NCBI RefSeq assembly: GCF_015904235.1
Contig: NZ_JADZLT010000055.1
Location: 1 to 64,000, forward strand
Direction of reading: 5' to 3'
DNA: 64,000 nucleotides
DNA from: Methylobrevis albus
GTDB lineage: Bacteria; Pseudomonadota; Alphaproteobacteria; Rhizobiales; Pleomorphomonadaceae
The stretch's first letter is position 1, and every line of letters begins with the position of its first letter. Below, in pieces: positions 1-10,615 of the stretch. The notes under the pieces were generated by a model. That model had not been told where the DNA came from and did not search any database. It saw nothing but the letters and a program-made list of their open reading frames with translations. Position numbers and translations under genes: made by a program.

Positions 1-62
1 GCCACCAGCAGCAGCACCGGCAGCACCATGAACCAGGCCTTGTTGTTCCAGGTCTTTTCCAT
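1..62 (-). CDS. Sugar/polyol ABC transporter permease, N-terminal fragment
   Basis: Only the first 20 codons are inside the window; the gene runs off the left edge. They read MEKTWNNKAWFMVLPVLLLV, a short charged N-terminus followed by the start of a first membrane helix, as in MalF/UgpA-type permeases. It begins five bases after the stop of the upstream ATPase gene on the same strand, so it belongs to the same operon. By position it is the GlpP-like permease of a glycerol/polyol importer. The family assignment rests on context and this short N-terminus. Confidence 0.7.
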   Translation of the reverse strand, partial: MEKTWNNKAWFMVLPVLLLV

Positions 63-67
63 GGCTC

Positions 68-1141
<1,074 letters not shown>

Positions 1142-1154
1142 CGGATGGCTCTCC

Positions 1155-2237
1155 TCAGGCCGCGAGCGCGGCGGCGGGGGCCGCGGCGATGCTGCCGTCG
1201 CCGGCGAACAGGAAGAAGCGGTCGGGATCGAGCCAGACCGTCACCTGCTGGTCGACGTCGAGCGCCCGGATGCCGTGCACCAGCGCCACCCAGCGCTGCC
1301 CGGCAAAGTCGACATGAACAAAACTCTCCGAGCCGGTGATCTCGGTCACCGCCACTGTCGCCGTCACCGGGACTGCGCCGGGCACGGCGTCGAGGAACAG
1401 ATGATGCGGCCGGAAGCCGATGGTGTAGACCGCGTCCCTGAGCCCCGCCGCCGCCCGGCCGGCGCCGATCTCGAAGCCGCCGGCAAAGCGCAGCGTCTCG
1501 TCGCGCTTTTCCACCCGGGCCACATTGAGCGGCGGGTCGGAGAAGGTCTGCGCCGCCTCGAGGTCGGCGGGCCGGTTGTAGACGTCGATGGTGCGGCCGA
1601 ACTGGGTGACGCGCCCCTCGGCGAGCGTCGCGGTATTGCCGCCGAGCAGCAGCGCTTCCGACGGCTCCGTCGTCGCATAGACGAAGATCGCCCCCGACGC
1701 GGCGAAGATCTTCGGCAGCTCCATGCGCAGCTCTTCGCGCAGCTTGTAGTCGAGGTTGGCGAGCGGCTCGTCGAGCAGCACGAGGCCGGCGTCCTTGACG
1801 ATCGCCCGCGCCAGCGCCGTGCGCTGCTGCTGGCCGCCCGAGAGGTTGAGCGGCGTGCGACCGAGGTACGGTGTCAGCCGCATCAGCTCGGCCGCCGACT
1901 TGACGCGCCGGTCGATCGTCGCGCCGTCGACGCCGGCGACGCGCATCGGCGAGGCGATGTTCTCGTAGACCGTCATCGCCGGGTAATTGATGAACTGCTG
2001 GTAGACCATGGCGACGTTGCGCTTTGCCACCGGCACGCCGACGATGCTCGTCCCGTCCATCCGGATCTCGCCCGACGTCGGCTTGTCCAGCCCCGCCATC
2101 AGCCGCATCAGCGTCGTCTTGCCCGACAGCGTCGGCCCGAGCAGCACGTTCAGCGTCCCCTTCTCGAGACGCAGCGACACGTCGTCGATGTGAACGACCG
2201 CTCCAACACGCTTCGAGACGTTGCTGAGTTCCAGCAT
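1155..2237 (-). CDS. glpS: ABC transporter ATP-binding protein, GlpS-like
   Basis: A 360-residue ATPase that partners the gene at 68-1141. Walker A is GPTLSGKTT (34-42), the signature LSGGQQQR (132-139) is canonical and Walker B is LVLLDEP (152-158). The switch-histidine position reads YATTEP, with T190 where VTHD is normal. Its defect is therefore the opposite of the partner's, which keeps the histidine but lost the signature. That implies a heterodimer with one working and one degenerate ATP site. The C-terminal part is a TOBE-like domain. Its stop is about 80 bases downstream of the FGGY kinase start-to-stop unit on the same strand, so all are probably one transcript from the promoter near 4000. 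Confidence 0.8.
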   Translation of the reverse strand: MLELSNVSKRVGAVVHIDDVSLRLEKGTLNVLLGPTLSGKTTLMRLMAGLDKPTSGEIRMDGTSIVGVPVAKRNVAMVYQQFINYPAMTVYENIASPMRVAGVDGATIDRRVKSAAELMRLTPYLGRTPLNLSGGQQQRTALARAIVKDAGLVLLDEPLANLDYKLREELRMELPKIFAASGAIFVYATTEPSEALLLGGNTATLAEGRVTQFGRTIDVYNRPADLEAAQTFSDPPLNVARVEKRDETLRFAGGFEIGAGRAAAGLRDAVYTIGFRPHHLFLDAVPGAVPVTATVAVTEITGSESFVHVDFAGQRWVALVHGIRALDVDQQVTVWLDPDRFFLFAGDGSIAAAPAAALAA

Positions 2238-2314
2238 GTCGATGTCCTCGTTGGTCCGCTCGAGGCGGCAGCCCGGACGTTCGTGTCCGGTCGACAGGGT
2301 CCTGGCGGCGCCGG

Positions 2315-3841
2315 TCAGGCGACGCGGCGTTCCGAGGCGGCCCAGGCGGCGCCGAGGGCACCGGCGGTCGCGATGTAGCGGGCATGCTTGCGGGTGTAGA
2401 TCGCGGTGCGCTCGCCGCGCGGCTCGTACCGCTGGCCGACGCGGACCATGTTCTGCTGCGCGGTGGCGAGATCGGGATAGGCGCCGATCGCCGCCGCGGC
2501 GATGATCGCGACACCCTGGGCGCCGAGTTCGGTGCCGGCCGGAATCTCGACGGGAAGGTCGAGCGCGTCGGCGAACAGCTGCGCCCAGACCTTGCTGCGC
2601 GACGCGCCGCCGGCGAGGCGGATCGAGGTCGGGCGGGCGGCATCGGGTCCCGACAGCAGGATGTCGATGTCGTGCTTGTGGGCGAAGACGATGCCCTCGT
2701 AGATCGCGCGGATCACGTCGCCGAGTTCATGGCCGGCGGAGAGGCCGAGCAGGCCGGCCGGTGCGCCGTCGGGGCCGCCGAACAGGAACGGGAAGAACAG
2801 GATGTCGTTGTCGCGGCCGAGGCCGTCGGCGACCAGCGTGTTGCAGACGTCGTAGATCGAGAGGCCCCGGGTCGCGGCGCGGGCGGCCTCGCCGTCGAGC
2901 ACCGTCTTGCAGAACCACTCGAGGTTGCTCGCCGACGTCGCCGCGCCCTCGGTGGCGAGGAAGGCGTTGCCGATCGGGTAGGGGCTCTGCAGGAAGGGCA
3001 TCGTGCTCAGCCGCGGCGCCGGATGCAGGGTCGAGTTGATGCTGAAGGTGCCGGCGACGATGCTGAGCTGGCTGGCGTCGTGCAGGCCGGAGGCGATCGC
3101 CGCCGCCGTGACGTCGACCGCGCCGCGCACCACCGGGGTGCCGGGGCGCAGCCCGGTCGCCCGGGCGGCGGTCGCGCTCACCGTTCCGACGATCTCGTCG
3201 GCGGGGCCGATGGGGGGCATTTTCTCGAGCCAGGCGCCGAGGCCGAGTTCCTCGAACATCCCCAGCGCATAGGACGAGGTGGTGACGTCGATCAGCCCGG
3301 CGATCGCCGCGTCGGTCGGGTCGGTCGAGATGTCGCCGCAGAGCCGGAGGCGCAGGAAATCCTTGCAGAACAGCACCGAGGCGGTGCGCTGCAGGGTTTC
3401 GGGCTCGTGCCGGGCGAGCCAGGCGAGCAGGGCGGTGGTCTGTGCCGGCCAGATGCGCTGCTGGATCAGCGCGGCGGCCCGCGCGGCCGCGCCGCTCGCC
3501 GTCCACTCGGCGAGGATCGGCACACCGCGGCTGTCGGTCGAGACGATGCCCGGCCGCACGGGTTGGCCGGCGGCGTCGACCACATAGAGGCCGCTGCCAT
3601 AGCCGGCGACGCTGACCGCGGCGATGTCGGCCGGGGCGGTGCCGCTGGAGGCGAGCACTTCGGCGACGGCTTCGGCGGCGGCGCGCCACATCCGCTCGGG
3701 GTCGCGCTCGGTGTGGCCGGGAACCGGGAAGATCATCTGGTTGTGGCGGCGGGCACAGGCGAGTTCATTGCCCGCAAGATCGAACAAGGCAGCCTTGGTC
3801 ATCGTGCCACCGGCATCGATGCCGATCACGCGCTCCGTCAT
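2315..3841 (-). CDS. FGGY-family carbohydrate/polyol kinase
   Basis: A 508-residue sugar or polyol kinase. The N-terminal phosphate-binding loop is GIDAGGTMTKAALFD (residues 6-20), the central region has DVTAAAIASG and the C-terminal FGGY half has LAGGASRSKVWAQLFADALD. The sequence is not the usual GlpK type and resembles the broader EryA/xylulokinase-like group. The chosen ATG follows GGAGGAAAGCG. It opens the minus-strand operon with the GlpS/T transporter and diverges from a GlpD-like dehydrogenase. A kinase feeding a GlpD-type enzyme fits glycerol (GlpK-GlpD) or a tetritol (EryA-EryB), and the sequence alone does not decide between them. Confidence 0.85.
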   Translation of the reverse strand: MTERVIGIDAGGTMTKAALFDLAGNELACARRHNQMIFPVPGHTERDPERMWRAAAEAVAEVLASSGTAPADIAAVSVAGYGSGLYVVDAAGQPVRPGIVSTDSRGVPILAEWTASGAAARAAALIQQRIWPAQTTALLAWLARHEPETLQRTASVLFCKDFLRLRLCGDISTDPTDAAIAGLIDVTTSSYALGMFEELGLGAWLEKMPPIGPADEIVGTVSATAARATGLRPGTPVVRGAVDVTAAAIASGLHDASQLSIVAGTFSINSTLHPAPRLSTMPFLQSPYPIGNAFLATEGAATSASNLEWFCKTVLDGEAARAATRGLSIYDVCNTLVADGLGRDNDILFFPFLFGGPDGAPAGLLGLSAGHELGDVIRAIYEGIVFAHKHDIDILLSGPDAARPTSIRLAGGASRSKVWAQLFADALDLPVEIPAGTELGAQGVAIIAAAAIGAYPDLATAQQNMVRVGQRYEPRGERTAIYTRKHARYIATAGALGAAWAASERRVA

Positions 3842-3958
3842 CGCTTTCCTCCCCAACCGCCATGGCCGAAACGGACCCCGGCGGCGCATGCGCAACCGGG
3901 GGCAGCAGCGGCCCGTGAGGCGCCCTTGATGGGTCTGATGCCTCTTTCTGACGGGCTA

Positions 3959-3974
3959 ACTTATAATTACAAGT
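3959..3974 (-). promoter_or_regulatory. Candidate GntR/UTRA operator, site 1
   Basis: ACTTATAATTACAAGT is symmetric at seven of eight base pairs per half. It lies directly downstream of the -10 element at 3977-3982, that is over the start site of the kinase/transporter promoter, where a bound repressor would block transcription. Its reverse complement matches site 2 at 15 of 16 positions. The natural candidate is the GntR protein encoded at 6086-6895. Confidence 0.65.
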
Positions 3975-4107
3975 TCAGCGTAGCACCGAACCGCCGACTG
4001 TCAAGGGACAACAAACGGCATGAATGCTGACCAAAAGGAGGAGAGTTCGCAGCATTTATACTGCAAGGCAGCAAAAATTATTGCAATGCGAGCGGCGGGC
4101 TGGAGCC

Positions 4108-4123
4108 ACTTGTAATTATATGT
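4108..4123 (+). promoter_or_regulatory. Candidate GntR/UTRA operator, site 2
   Basis: ACTTGTAATTATATGT is a second copy of the palindrome at 3959, in the opposite orientation, about 137 bases before the GlpD-like start. The TAATTATA core could overlap the -10 box of the rightward promoter. A repeated, mirror-oriented site suggests that one regulator controls both directions. Confidence 0.6.
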
Positions 4124-4259
4124 TGAGCGGCATTATCCTCTGGCCGCAGCCGGCACCAGATCGGCGCGGTACCGTGTTCGGGCTCTCGGGACGGCCAGGC
4201 GCGCCGACGTCGGTGCCGGCCTTTCCCGCATGATCCGGCCGCATCGGGGAGACGAGGAC

Positions 4260-6005
4260 ATGGACGGGCGCAAGCACCTGATCGACAGGCTGCGCGGCAC
4301 GGCGGAGATCGACGTGCTGGTCATCGGCGGCGGCATCAACGGCGTCGGCGTCTACCGCGATCTCGCGGCGCAGGGCGTCGCCGCGCTGCTGGTCGAGGCA
4401 GGGGATTTTGCCTCCGGCACCAGCGCGGCGCCGTCGCGCCTGATCCACGGCGGCCTGCGCTATCTCGAGACCGGCGAGGTCGCCCTCGTCCGGGAATCGG
4501 TCGAGGAGCGCAACCTGCTGCTGCTCAACGCGCCGCATTACATCCGGCCGATCCCGACCTGGGTGCCTCTGCTCAGCTGGACCGGCGGCATGGCGAAGGC
4601 GGTCGCCCGCTTCTTCCGGCTGACGCGCACGCCGAGCGCCAAGGGCGCCTTCGCGGTCAAGGCCGGCCTGATGCTCTACGACCTTTTCGGCGAGCGGCAC
4701 CGCACGATGCCGAAGCACCGCCTGCTGTCGCGCCGCGCGGCGCGGGCGGAGGTGCCGGCGCTCGCCCCGTCGGTGCGTGCCGTCGCCGAGTATTACGACG
4801 CCCGCATCACCCACCCCGAGCGCCTGACGATGGAACTCGTCGGCGATGCCGAGCGCGACTGCCCGGCGAGCCTGGCGATCCCCTATCTCGCGGCGCACGG
4901 CCTCGAGGGCGGCCGGGTCGTGCTGCGCGACACGCTGGACGGCGAGACCTTCACCATCGCGCCGAAGCTGGTGATCAACACCTCGGGCGCCTGGGTCGAC
5001 CGCGTCCACGGCGTGCTCGGCATCGACCAGCGGCTGATCGGCGGCACCAAGGGCTCGCACATCGTCGTGCGCCATCCGGGCCTTGCGGCGGAACTCGGCG
5101 AGCGGATGCTCTACTTCGAGACGGCGGACAACCGCGCCTGCCTGATCTATCGCCTCGGCGACGACCGGCTGCTGCTCGGCACCACCGACATCCGCACCGA
5201 GGATCCCGGCGACATGGTCTGTTCCGACGCCGAGATCGACTATCTGTTCGCCGTGCTGCGCAAGGTGGTGCCGCATGCGGCGCTTGGGCGGGGCGATATC
5301 GTCTTCAGCTTCGCCGGTGTGCGGCCGCTGCCGCTCACCGGCAACGTCGTCGCGGGCGCGATCAGTCGCGACCATTCACTGCGCACCTACGAGCCGGCGC
5401 CGGGGCGGCCGTTTCCGATGCTGTCGCTGGTGGGCGGCAAGTGGACCACCTACCGCGCCTGCGCGGCGCAGATCGTCGATGCGGCGCTGCCGCGACTCGG
5501 CCGCAACCGGGGCACGGACCTCACCCGCACGCCGATCGGCGGCGGCAGCGGGTTTCCCACCGCAGCGGCGGAGCAGGCGGCCTACGGCGCCGCGCTCGCG
5601 CGGCGTACCGGCCTCGGCCCCGACCGGGCCGCCTGCCTCACCCTGCGCTACGGCTCGTTGGCGGCGGAGATCGCAGCGGCCGAGGCGGCGGCCGGCGGTG
5701 GGTGCCTCACGCAGCTTCCGGACTATTCCGCGGCCGAAATCTCCTATATCTGCCGCAACGAGCGCGTGACCCGGCTCGCCGACGTGATCCTGCGGCGCAC
5801 GCTGATCGCGTTCGAGGGCGGCACCGGCGAAGCGGCGGTGCGCGAGCTCGCCGGCGTGGTCGGCGCGGCGCTCGGCTGGTCCGAGGCGACTACCGCGCGC
5901 GAGATCGAGGCGTGCCTCGCGCTGCTGCGCGACCGCCACCGGGTCGGCGGCTTCGGCGCGGCGCCGCCGGCGACGGCGGCGCGGGCGGTGGATGCGGCGG
6001 AGTAA
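4260..6005 (+). CDS. FAD-dependent glycerol-3-phosphate dehydrogenase family protein (GlpD/EryB-like)
   Basis: A 581-residue flavoprotein. The N-terminal dinucleotide fold is VLVIGGGINGVGVYRD followed by an acidic strand end (LLVEAGDFASGTS). The family motif SRLIHGGLRYLE and the later GGKWTTYR are present, and a C-terminal ~150-residue domain matches the long GlpD form. It oxidises glycerol 3-phosphate, or a related polyol phosphate, at the membrane and passes electrons to quinone. The ATG at 4260 follows GGGGAGACGAGG; an in-frame ATG 30 bases upstream has no good ribosome site. It is divergent from the FGGY kinase and precedes its likely regulator by 80 bases. EryB (erythritol-phosphate dehydrogenase) is a homologous alternative. 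Confidence 0.85.
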   Translation: MDGRKHLIDRLRGTAEIDVLVIGGGINGVGVYRDLAAQGVAALLVEAGDFASGTSAAPSRLIHGGLRYLETGEVALVRESVEERNLLLLNAPHYIRPIPTWVPLLSWTGGMAKAVARFFRLTRTPSAKGAFAVKAGLMLYDLFGERHRTMPKHRLLSRRAARAEVPALAPSVRAVAEYYDARITHPERLTMELVGDAERDCPASLAIPYLAAHGLEGGRVVLRDTLDGETFTIAPKLVINTSGAWVDRVHGVLGIDQRLIGGTKGSHIVVRHPGLAAELGERMLYFETADNRACLIYRLGDDRLLLGTTDIRTEDPGDMVCSDAEIDYLFAVLRKVVPHAALGRGDIVFSFAGVRPLPLTGNVVAGAISRDHSLRTYEPAPGRPFPMLSLVGGKWTTYRACAAQIVDAALPRLGRNRGTDLTRTPIGGGSGFPTAAAEQAAYGAALARRTGLGPDRAACLTLRYGSLAAEIAAAEAAAGGGCLTQLPDYSAAEISYICRNERVTRLADVILRRTLIAFEGGTGEAAVRELAGVVGAALGWSEATTAREIEACLALLRDRHRVGGFGAAPPATAARAVDAAE

Positions 6006-6085
6006 GCCGCGGCGACGTGCAGGCAGGGCAGCGCCTCCGGTTTCGGCGCGGCGAAACGACGGGAAGAGGCGGGCGCAAGGCAGCG

Positions 6086-6895
6086 ATGGCCACCGACGAC
6101 ACGATCACGAGGCACCGGGACGCGGAAGCCGCCGACGATGCGCCGAGCGCGACGCGCCTCAGCCGCAGCGGCGAGCAGGACGCGCCGCTCTGGTCGCAGG
6201 TCAAGGCGTCGCTCGTCGCGATGATCGTCGGCGGCAACCTGCCCGAACACACGCGGCTGCCGTCGGAATCCGAATTCTGCGAACAGTTCGGCGTCTCGCG
6301 CACCGTGGTCCGCGAGGCGATGAAGCAGCTCGTGTTCGAGCGGATGATCTACAAGCTGCAGGGCAAGGGGGCCTTCGTCGCCGGCCGGCGCGAGGACCAG
6401 GACTTCGTCGGCTCGACGATCGGCTTCAGCGGCGAGCTCGCCGAAAAGCAGAAGAGCGTCACGCGCCAGGTGCTGCGCCAGGCGCTGGAGCCGGCCGACG
6501 CGCGGGTGCAGAAGCTGCTGCAGCTTCCCGACGAGCGCCTGCTGGTCGCCGTCGACCGCATCCTCAGCGTCGACGGCGTGCCGCGCATGCTGGTGCGCTG
6601 GCGGATGCCCGAGACGCTGGTGCCCGGCCTCGACCAGGCCGCACTGCACAGCCGCTCGCTCTACGACACGCTGAGCCGGCAGTACGGCATCGTGTTCAGC
6701 CGCGCCGAGCGCTGGATCGAAGCTGTCGTGCCGACGGATGCCGAGGCGAAGCTGCTCGGCGTCGCCCCGCGCACGCCGCTGCTCGGCATCGAATCCGTCG
6801 CCTATACGGCCGCCGGCACCCCGATCGAATACTGGACCGCCCTCTACCGCACCGACCGCGCCCGCCTGCACCTGCAGATCGGCACGTCGCGGTAG
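6086..6895 (+). CDS. GntR-family transcriptional regulator with UTRA domain
   Basis: A 269-residue regulator. A winged helix at about residues 32-100 contains LPSESEFCEQFGVSRTVVRE, the typical GntR recognition region. It is followed by a HutC/UTRA ligand-binding domain (about 110-265) with the usual VDRILSVDGVPRM and GIESVAYTAAGTPIEYW blocks. It lies just downstream of the GlpD-like gene and is the probable repressor acting at the palindromes at 3959 and 4108, with a phosphorylated polyol as the likely inducer. The start is the ATG in GCGATGGCCACC; upstream in-frame codons belong to the preceding gene's region. Confidence 0.85.
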   Translation: MATDDTITRHRDAEAADDAPSATRLSRSGEQDAPLWSQVKASLVAMIVGGNLPEHTRLPSESEFCEQFGVSRTVVREAMKQLVFERMIYKLQGKGAFVAGRREDQDFVGSTIGFSGELAEKQKSVTRQVLRQALEPADARVQKLLQLPDERLLVAVDRILSVDGVPRMLVRWRMPETLVPGLDQAALHSRSLYDTLSRQYGIVFSRAERWIEAVVPTDAEAKLLGVAPRTPLLGIESVAYTAAGTPIEYWTALYRTDRARLHLQIGTSR

Positions 6896-6970
6896 GAGCG
6901 CGGCGAGTTTGCCCAAGTTGATGCGCTTGAGGACGACCGCTCGCGTGCGGCAATCGCCCGAAGCCGCGGC

Positions 6971-8344
6971 CTAGCCGGCGGCGGCCGGCGCGTTGGCCAG
7001 CCCGTTCCAGCGCGCGGCATAGTCAAGCAGCGCGGCCCGGTCTGCCGGCGGCGGGGCCGGGCGGGTGGCGGGCGGGGCAGAGGCGGGGAGGCAGAGGAGG
7101 GCGGCGCCGGTGGAGGTGCCGGTCGCCGAGGCGGCGGTTTCGACGCCTTCCGGCGAGAGGCTCGCCAGCATCTCGAGATAGTCGGGGTTGCGGGCGAACG
7201 GGCCCTCGACGATGACCGGCCCGCGCGCGCCGGCAAGGTCGAGGCAGGTGCGCGTCATCAGCGCGAGATACCAGGAGAGCGCGAGCAGCCGCTCGCCGGT
7301 CGTGGCGGGTTCGGCGGTCCATCGCGCGGTGCGGTCCGGAAAGGGGCCGGAGCCCTTTTCGACCGCCGGCAGCAGCAGGATGCCGCGCGCCAGCACCGCG
7401 GCGCGGTCGGCGGCCGTGCCGCACGGTTCGGCGCCCTTGCGGACCAGTTCGTATTCGCGCCCGCCCATGAACCGTGCGGACGGCACCGCCGCGCCGAGGG
7501 CGTTGACGTTGACCAGCACGTCGCGGGACTGATCGGGCACGATCGCGGCCCCGCCCGTCGCCATCGAGATCACCCACGTTCCCGTCGAGACGACCGAGAA
7601 CGCGCGCTGTTCTCCCAGCAGGTAGGGGTAGAGCGAGGCGTTGGAATCGTGGATGCCGACGCTCACCGGCGTCTCCCGGGGCAGGCCGGTGACGGCGGCA
7701 ATCGCGGGGCGGAGCTGGCCCAGCACGTCGGCGGGGCGGCGCGGGGGGCCGAGTTTTTCGCCGAGGCCGAGCCGCGCCACGAGGGTGGAAAAGCCGCCGA
7801 GGCTCGGGTTCCAGAGATCGGTATGGCAGCCGAGCGAGCAGACGTCGCACGCGATCTCGCCGGTCAGCCGCCAGCCCCAGTATTGCGGGTAGGTCAGCAC
7901 ATGGGCGAGGTTGGCACCAAGACCCGGCCGGGTGGCGAGCAGCCAGTGCAGCTGCGCGCCGAGGTTCAGGCCATGCGGCAGGCGGGGCGAGCCGGTTTCG
8001 GCAAAATCCGGGCGCAGGGCGTCGTAGGCAGCCGCGAGATCGTCGGGGCCGGGGTGTTCGTAGTCGAGCATCGGGGCGGCGAGATTGCCGGCCGCATCGA
8101 GCAGCACCGCCGCCGCGCCATGCGTCGTCACCGAGATGGCATCGACGCCCCAGGTGGCGTGAAACGCCCGGAGGTGGTGCAGGAAGAAGTCCCAGTGGCC
8201 GGCGAGGTCGAAGTGCGGATAGGGCGGGCCGGGCAGCACGGTGTTCGGGCGCGTCACGACGGTGAGTTCGCGGAGGCTGCCCTCTTCGACCAGCGCCAGC
8301 TTGGCGTTGGTCTTGCCGACGTCGATGACGGCGATGTGCCTCAT
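6971..8344 (-). CDS. rhaK: L-rhamnulose/L-fuculose-type FGGY kinase
   Basis: A 457-residue FGGY kinase with the N-terminal loop [19 protein letters not shown] and the mid-protein blocks [13 protein letters not shown] and STGTWVISM. It should phosphorylate L-rhamnulose after import and isomerisation. It is the last gene of the rhaSTPQUK run and overlaps the mutarotase gene by four bases (ATGA at 8341-8344). In Rhizobium leguminosarum the equivalent RhaK is also needed for ABC import of rhamnose; whether that holds here cannot be read from sequence. The C-terminus is Pro/Ala-rich. Confidence 0.88.
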   Translation of the reverse strand: MRHIAVIDVGKTNAKLALVEEGSLRELTVVTRPNTVLPGPPYPHFDLAGHWDFFLHHLRAFHATWGVDAISVTTHGAAAVLLDAAGNLAAPMLDYEHPGPDDLAAAYDALRPDFAETGSPRLPHGLNLGAQLHWLLATRPGLGANLAHVLTYPQYWGWRLTGEIACDVCSLGCHTDLWNPSLGGFSTLVARLGLGEKLGPPRRPADVLGQLRPAIAAVTGLPRETPVSVGIHDSNASLYPYLLGEQRAFSVVSTGTWVISMATGGAAIVPDQSRDVLVNVNALGAAVPSARFMGGREYELVRKGAEPCGTAADRAAVLARGILLLPAVEKGSGPFPDRTARWTAEPATTGERLLALSWYLALMTRTCLDLAGARGPVIVEGPFARNPDYLEMLASLSPEGVETAASATGTSTGAALLCLPASAPPATRPAPPPADRAALLDYAARWNGLANAPAAAG

Positions 8345-8658
8345 GGCATGCGGAACAGGGTGACGAGCGGCGTCGCCACCGGCTCGTTGGTCGGATGGCT
8401 CTGCATGATGTCGGCCATGTAGGCCCACCAGCGCTGCATCACCGGATGGGCGGGCAGGTCGGCCATGCCGTGATCGTCGCGCCGCCAGAGCACGCCGAAC
8501 AGGATGCCGGTGTCGCGGTCGAGGTGGATCGAATAGTCCTCGATCCCGGCGTCCTTGAGCAGCGCGACGAGCTCGGGCCAGATCGCGTCGTGGCGGCGCT
8601 GGTACTCCGCCTCCATGCCGGGATTGAGCTGCATCTTGAAGGCGTATTTTTCCATCAT
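8341..8658 (-). CDS. rhaM: L-rhamnose mutarotase
   Basis: A 105-residue protein of the RhaM (RhaU) family, which interconverts the anomers of L-rhamnose. Family features are an N-terminal [20 protein letters not shown], a central [14 protein letters not shown] and a C-terminal [11 protein letters not shown]. The length matches E. coli RhaM (104). Two adjacent ATG codons are possible; the first (8658) gives the ATGA overlap with rhaQ that the other junctions of this operon show, while the second would start at 8655. Confidence 0.92.
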   Translation of the reverse strand: MMEKYAFKMQLNPGMEAEYQRRHDAIWPELVALLKDAGIEDYSIHLDRDTGILFGVLWRRDDHGMADLPAHPVMQRWWAYMADIMQSHPTNEPVATPLVTLFRMP

Positions 8659-9650
8659 CGGCCTCGGATCAGTCTGGGCACCGCGATGACGCCGATCAGC
8701 AGCAGCCCGAGGAAGATGCTCATCACGATGCCGGGGACGTTGAGCAGGCCGAAGCCGAAGGTCACCATGCCCATGATCAGCGCCGCGAGCACGACGCCGG
8801 GGATCGTGCCCGAACCGCCGAGGATGCTGACGCCGCCGAGGACGACCATGGTGACCACCTCGAGCTCGAAGCCGGTGGCGATCGAGGGCCGGGTCGAGCC
8901 GAGGCGCGAGGTGAGACAGATCGCGGCGATGCCCGATGTCAGGCCGGTGAGCAGGAACAGCGTGAAGCGGACGCGCGCGACGCGGATGCCGGAAAACTGC
9001 GCCGCGGTGGCGTTGTTGCCGATGGCATAGACCGCGCGGCCGAAGTTGGTCCGGTGCAGCAGGGTCCAGAACACCAGCGCCAGCACGGCGAACAGCGCGA
9101 GTTCGAAGCTGAACACCCACCAGACATAGCCCTGGCCGAAGAAGTCGAAGCCGTCCGGATAGCCGGTGAACGCCTTGTCGCCGAGCACGATGTAGGAGAT
9201 GCCGCGGAACAGGCTCATCGTGCCGATGGTGACGACGATCGACGGCAGGCCCATGCCGGCGACCAAGAGGCCGTTCACCGCGCCGCAGAAGAGCCCAGTC
9301 GCCAAGCCGACGCCGACCAGCACCGGCACCCCGGCGCCGGCCTGCATCGCCAGCCCCATCGCCGTGGAGACCAGCGCGATAATCGATGCCACCGACAGGT
9401 CGATCTCGCCCGCGATGATCAGCATCGCCATGGCGAAGGCGATCATCGCCTTTTCGGTGAAGTTGAAGGTGGCGTCGCTGAGGTTCCAGGCGTTGAGAAA
9501 ATACGGCGAGGCGAAGGAGTTGATGACGAACACCAGCACGGCGACGACGAGCAGGATCGTCTCCCAGCTGTGCAGGGCGCGGGTGGTGCGCGATTGCAGG
9601 CGGTCGGGAATGGCGCGGCCCGTGGCCACGGTCTTTGCGGCCTCGGTCAT
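8655..9650 (-). CDS. rhaQ: Rhamnose ABC transporter permease, RbsC type
   Basis: A 331-residue inner-membrane permease with about eight to ten hydrophobic helices. The family block [14 protein letters not shown] (about 102-115) and the conserved [18 protein letters not shown] are visible. It works with the sister permease at 9647-10615 and the double ATPase at 10612-12108 to import L-rhamnose. It overlaps rhaP by four bases (9647-9650), which indicates translational coupling. Confidence 0.92.
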   Translation of the reverse strand: MTEAAKTVATGRAIPDRLQSRTTRALHSWETILLVVAVLVFVINSFASPYFLNAWNLSDATFNFTEKAMIAFAMAMLIIAGEIDLSVASIIALVSTAMGLAMQAGAGVPVLVGVGLATGLFCGAVNGLLVAGMGLPSIVVTIGTMSLFRGISYIVLGDKAFTGYPDGFDFFGQGYVWWVFSFELALFAVLALVFWTLLHRTNFGRAVYAIGNNATAAQFSGIRVARVRFTLFLLTGLTSGIAAICLTSRLGSTRPSIATGFELEVVTMVVLGGVSILGGSGTIPGVVLAALIMGMVTFGFGLLNVPGIVMSIFLGLLLIGVIAVPRLIRGR

Positions 9651-10615
9651 CGCGGCTCCACCGATTTCAGGATGATGCGCCCGGCCGGCCGGTTCTGGGC
9701 GGAATTGAAGGCGACGGCGAGGACGATGGCGCTGCCCGAGATCGCCAGCTGCCAGAACGGCGAGATGCCGACGACCGGCAGCGCGTTGTTGATGACGCCG
9801 AGGAACAGGGCGCCCATCACCGTCCCGATCACGCTGCCCGCCCCGCCGGCGATCGCGACGCCGCCGATCACGCAGGCGGCGACCACCGACAGTTCGAAGC
9901 CGCTGGCGATGTCGACGTAGGCCACCGCATAGCGGGCGACCCAGAGATAGCCGGTGAGCCCGGCGAGCGCGCCGGCGATGACGAAGGCGAGGAACTGGGT
10001 GCGGCCGACGCTGATGCCGGTATAGACCGCCGCATGCGGATTGCCGCCGACGGCATAGAACGAGCGTCCGAGCGGGGTGCGGGTGAGCAGCACGGTGAAG
10101 AGGGCGATGGCGGCGAGCGCCACCCAGCTCATCACCGGCAGCCCGGCGATCACCGCGCGCGGCAGGGCCTTGAAGTCGTCCGTCATCTGGTGCGCGTTGA
10201 CCCAGGCGCCGTCGGTGATCAGGAAGATCGTGCCGCGATAAATCGTCATGGTGCCGAGCGTCACCACGATCGACGGGATGCCGAGCTTCCAGACCAGGAG
10301 CCCGTTGACGGCGCCGAGCAGCCCGCCGAGCACCACGACGAGGACGAGGATCAGCGGCAGCGGCACGCCGGCGCCGTTGAGGAGCGCCGCGACCATGCCG
10401 CACAGCGCCAGGGTGGCGGCCATCGACAGGTCGATGCACTTGGTCAGGATCACGATCATCTGGCCGATCGCCAGCAGGATCAGTGGCGAGGTGTCGTTGA
10501 AGACGTTGGCGAGGTTGCCGGGCCGCACGAAGGCCGGGAACCGCGCGGCGACGACGCCCACCAGCAGGAGGATCGCGAGCGCCAGCAGCGCCTCGCGGTG
10601 CTTCAGGATGCTCAT
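9647..10615 (-). CDS. rhaP: Rhamnose ABC transporter permease, RbsC type
   Basis: A 322-residue permease, paralogous to rhaQ. It carries [17 protein letters not shown] and [18 protein letters not shown], the family blocks. Two non-identical permeases with one double ATPase are the standard CUT2 sugar importer layout. Its start overlaps the rhaT stop by four bases and its stop overlaps the rhaQ start by four bases. Confidence 0.92.
   Translation of the reverse strand: MSILKHREALLALAILLLVGVVAARFPAFVRPGNLANVFNDTSPLILLAIGQMIVILTKCIDLSMAATLALCGMVAALLNGAGVPLPLILVLVVVLGGLLGAVNGLLVWKLGIPSIVVTLGTMTIYRGTIFLITDGAWVNAHQMTDDFKALPRAVIAGLPVMSWVALAAIALFTVLLTRTPLGRSFYAVGGNPHAAVYTGISVGRTQFLAFVIAGALAGLTGYLWVARYAVAYVDIASGFELSVVAACVIGGVAIAGGAGSVIGTVMGALFLGVINNALPVVGISPFWQLAISGSAIVLAVAFNSAQNRPAGRIILKSVEPR

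Larger units (their letters stand above)
3842..4259. promoter_or_regulatory. Divergent promoter region of the polyol locus
   Basis: A 418-base gap between the divergent kinase and GlpD-like genes. On the minus strand TTGACA (3999-4004), a 16-base spacer and TACGCT (3977-3982) form a good sigma70 promoter facing the kinase. The gap is AT-rich compared with its surroundings and holds two near-identical palindromes, annotated separately. No RNA structure or small gene was recognised. Confidence 0.7.
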
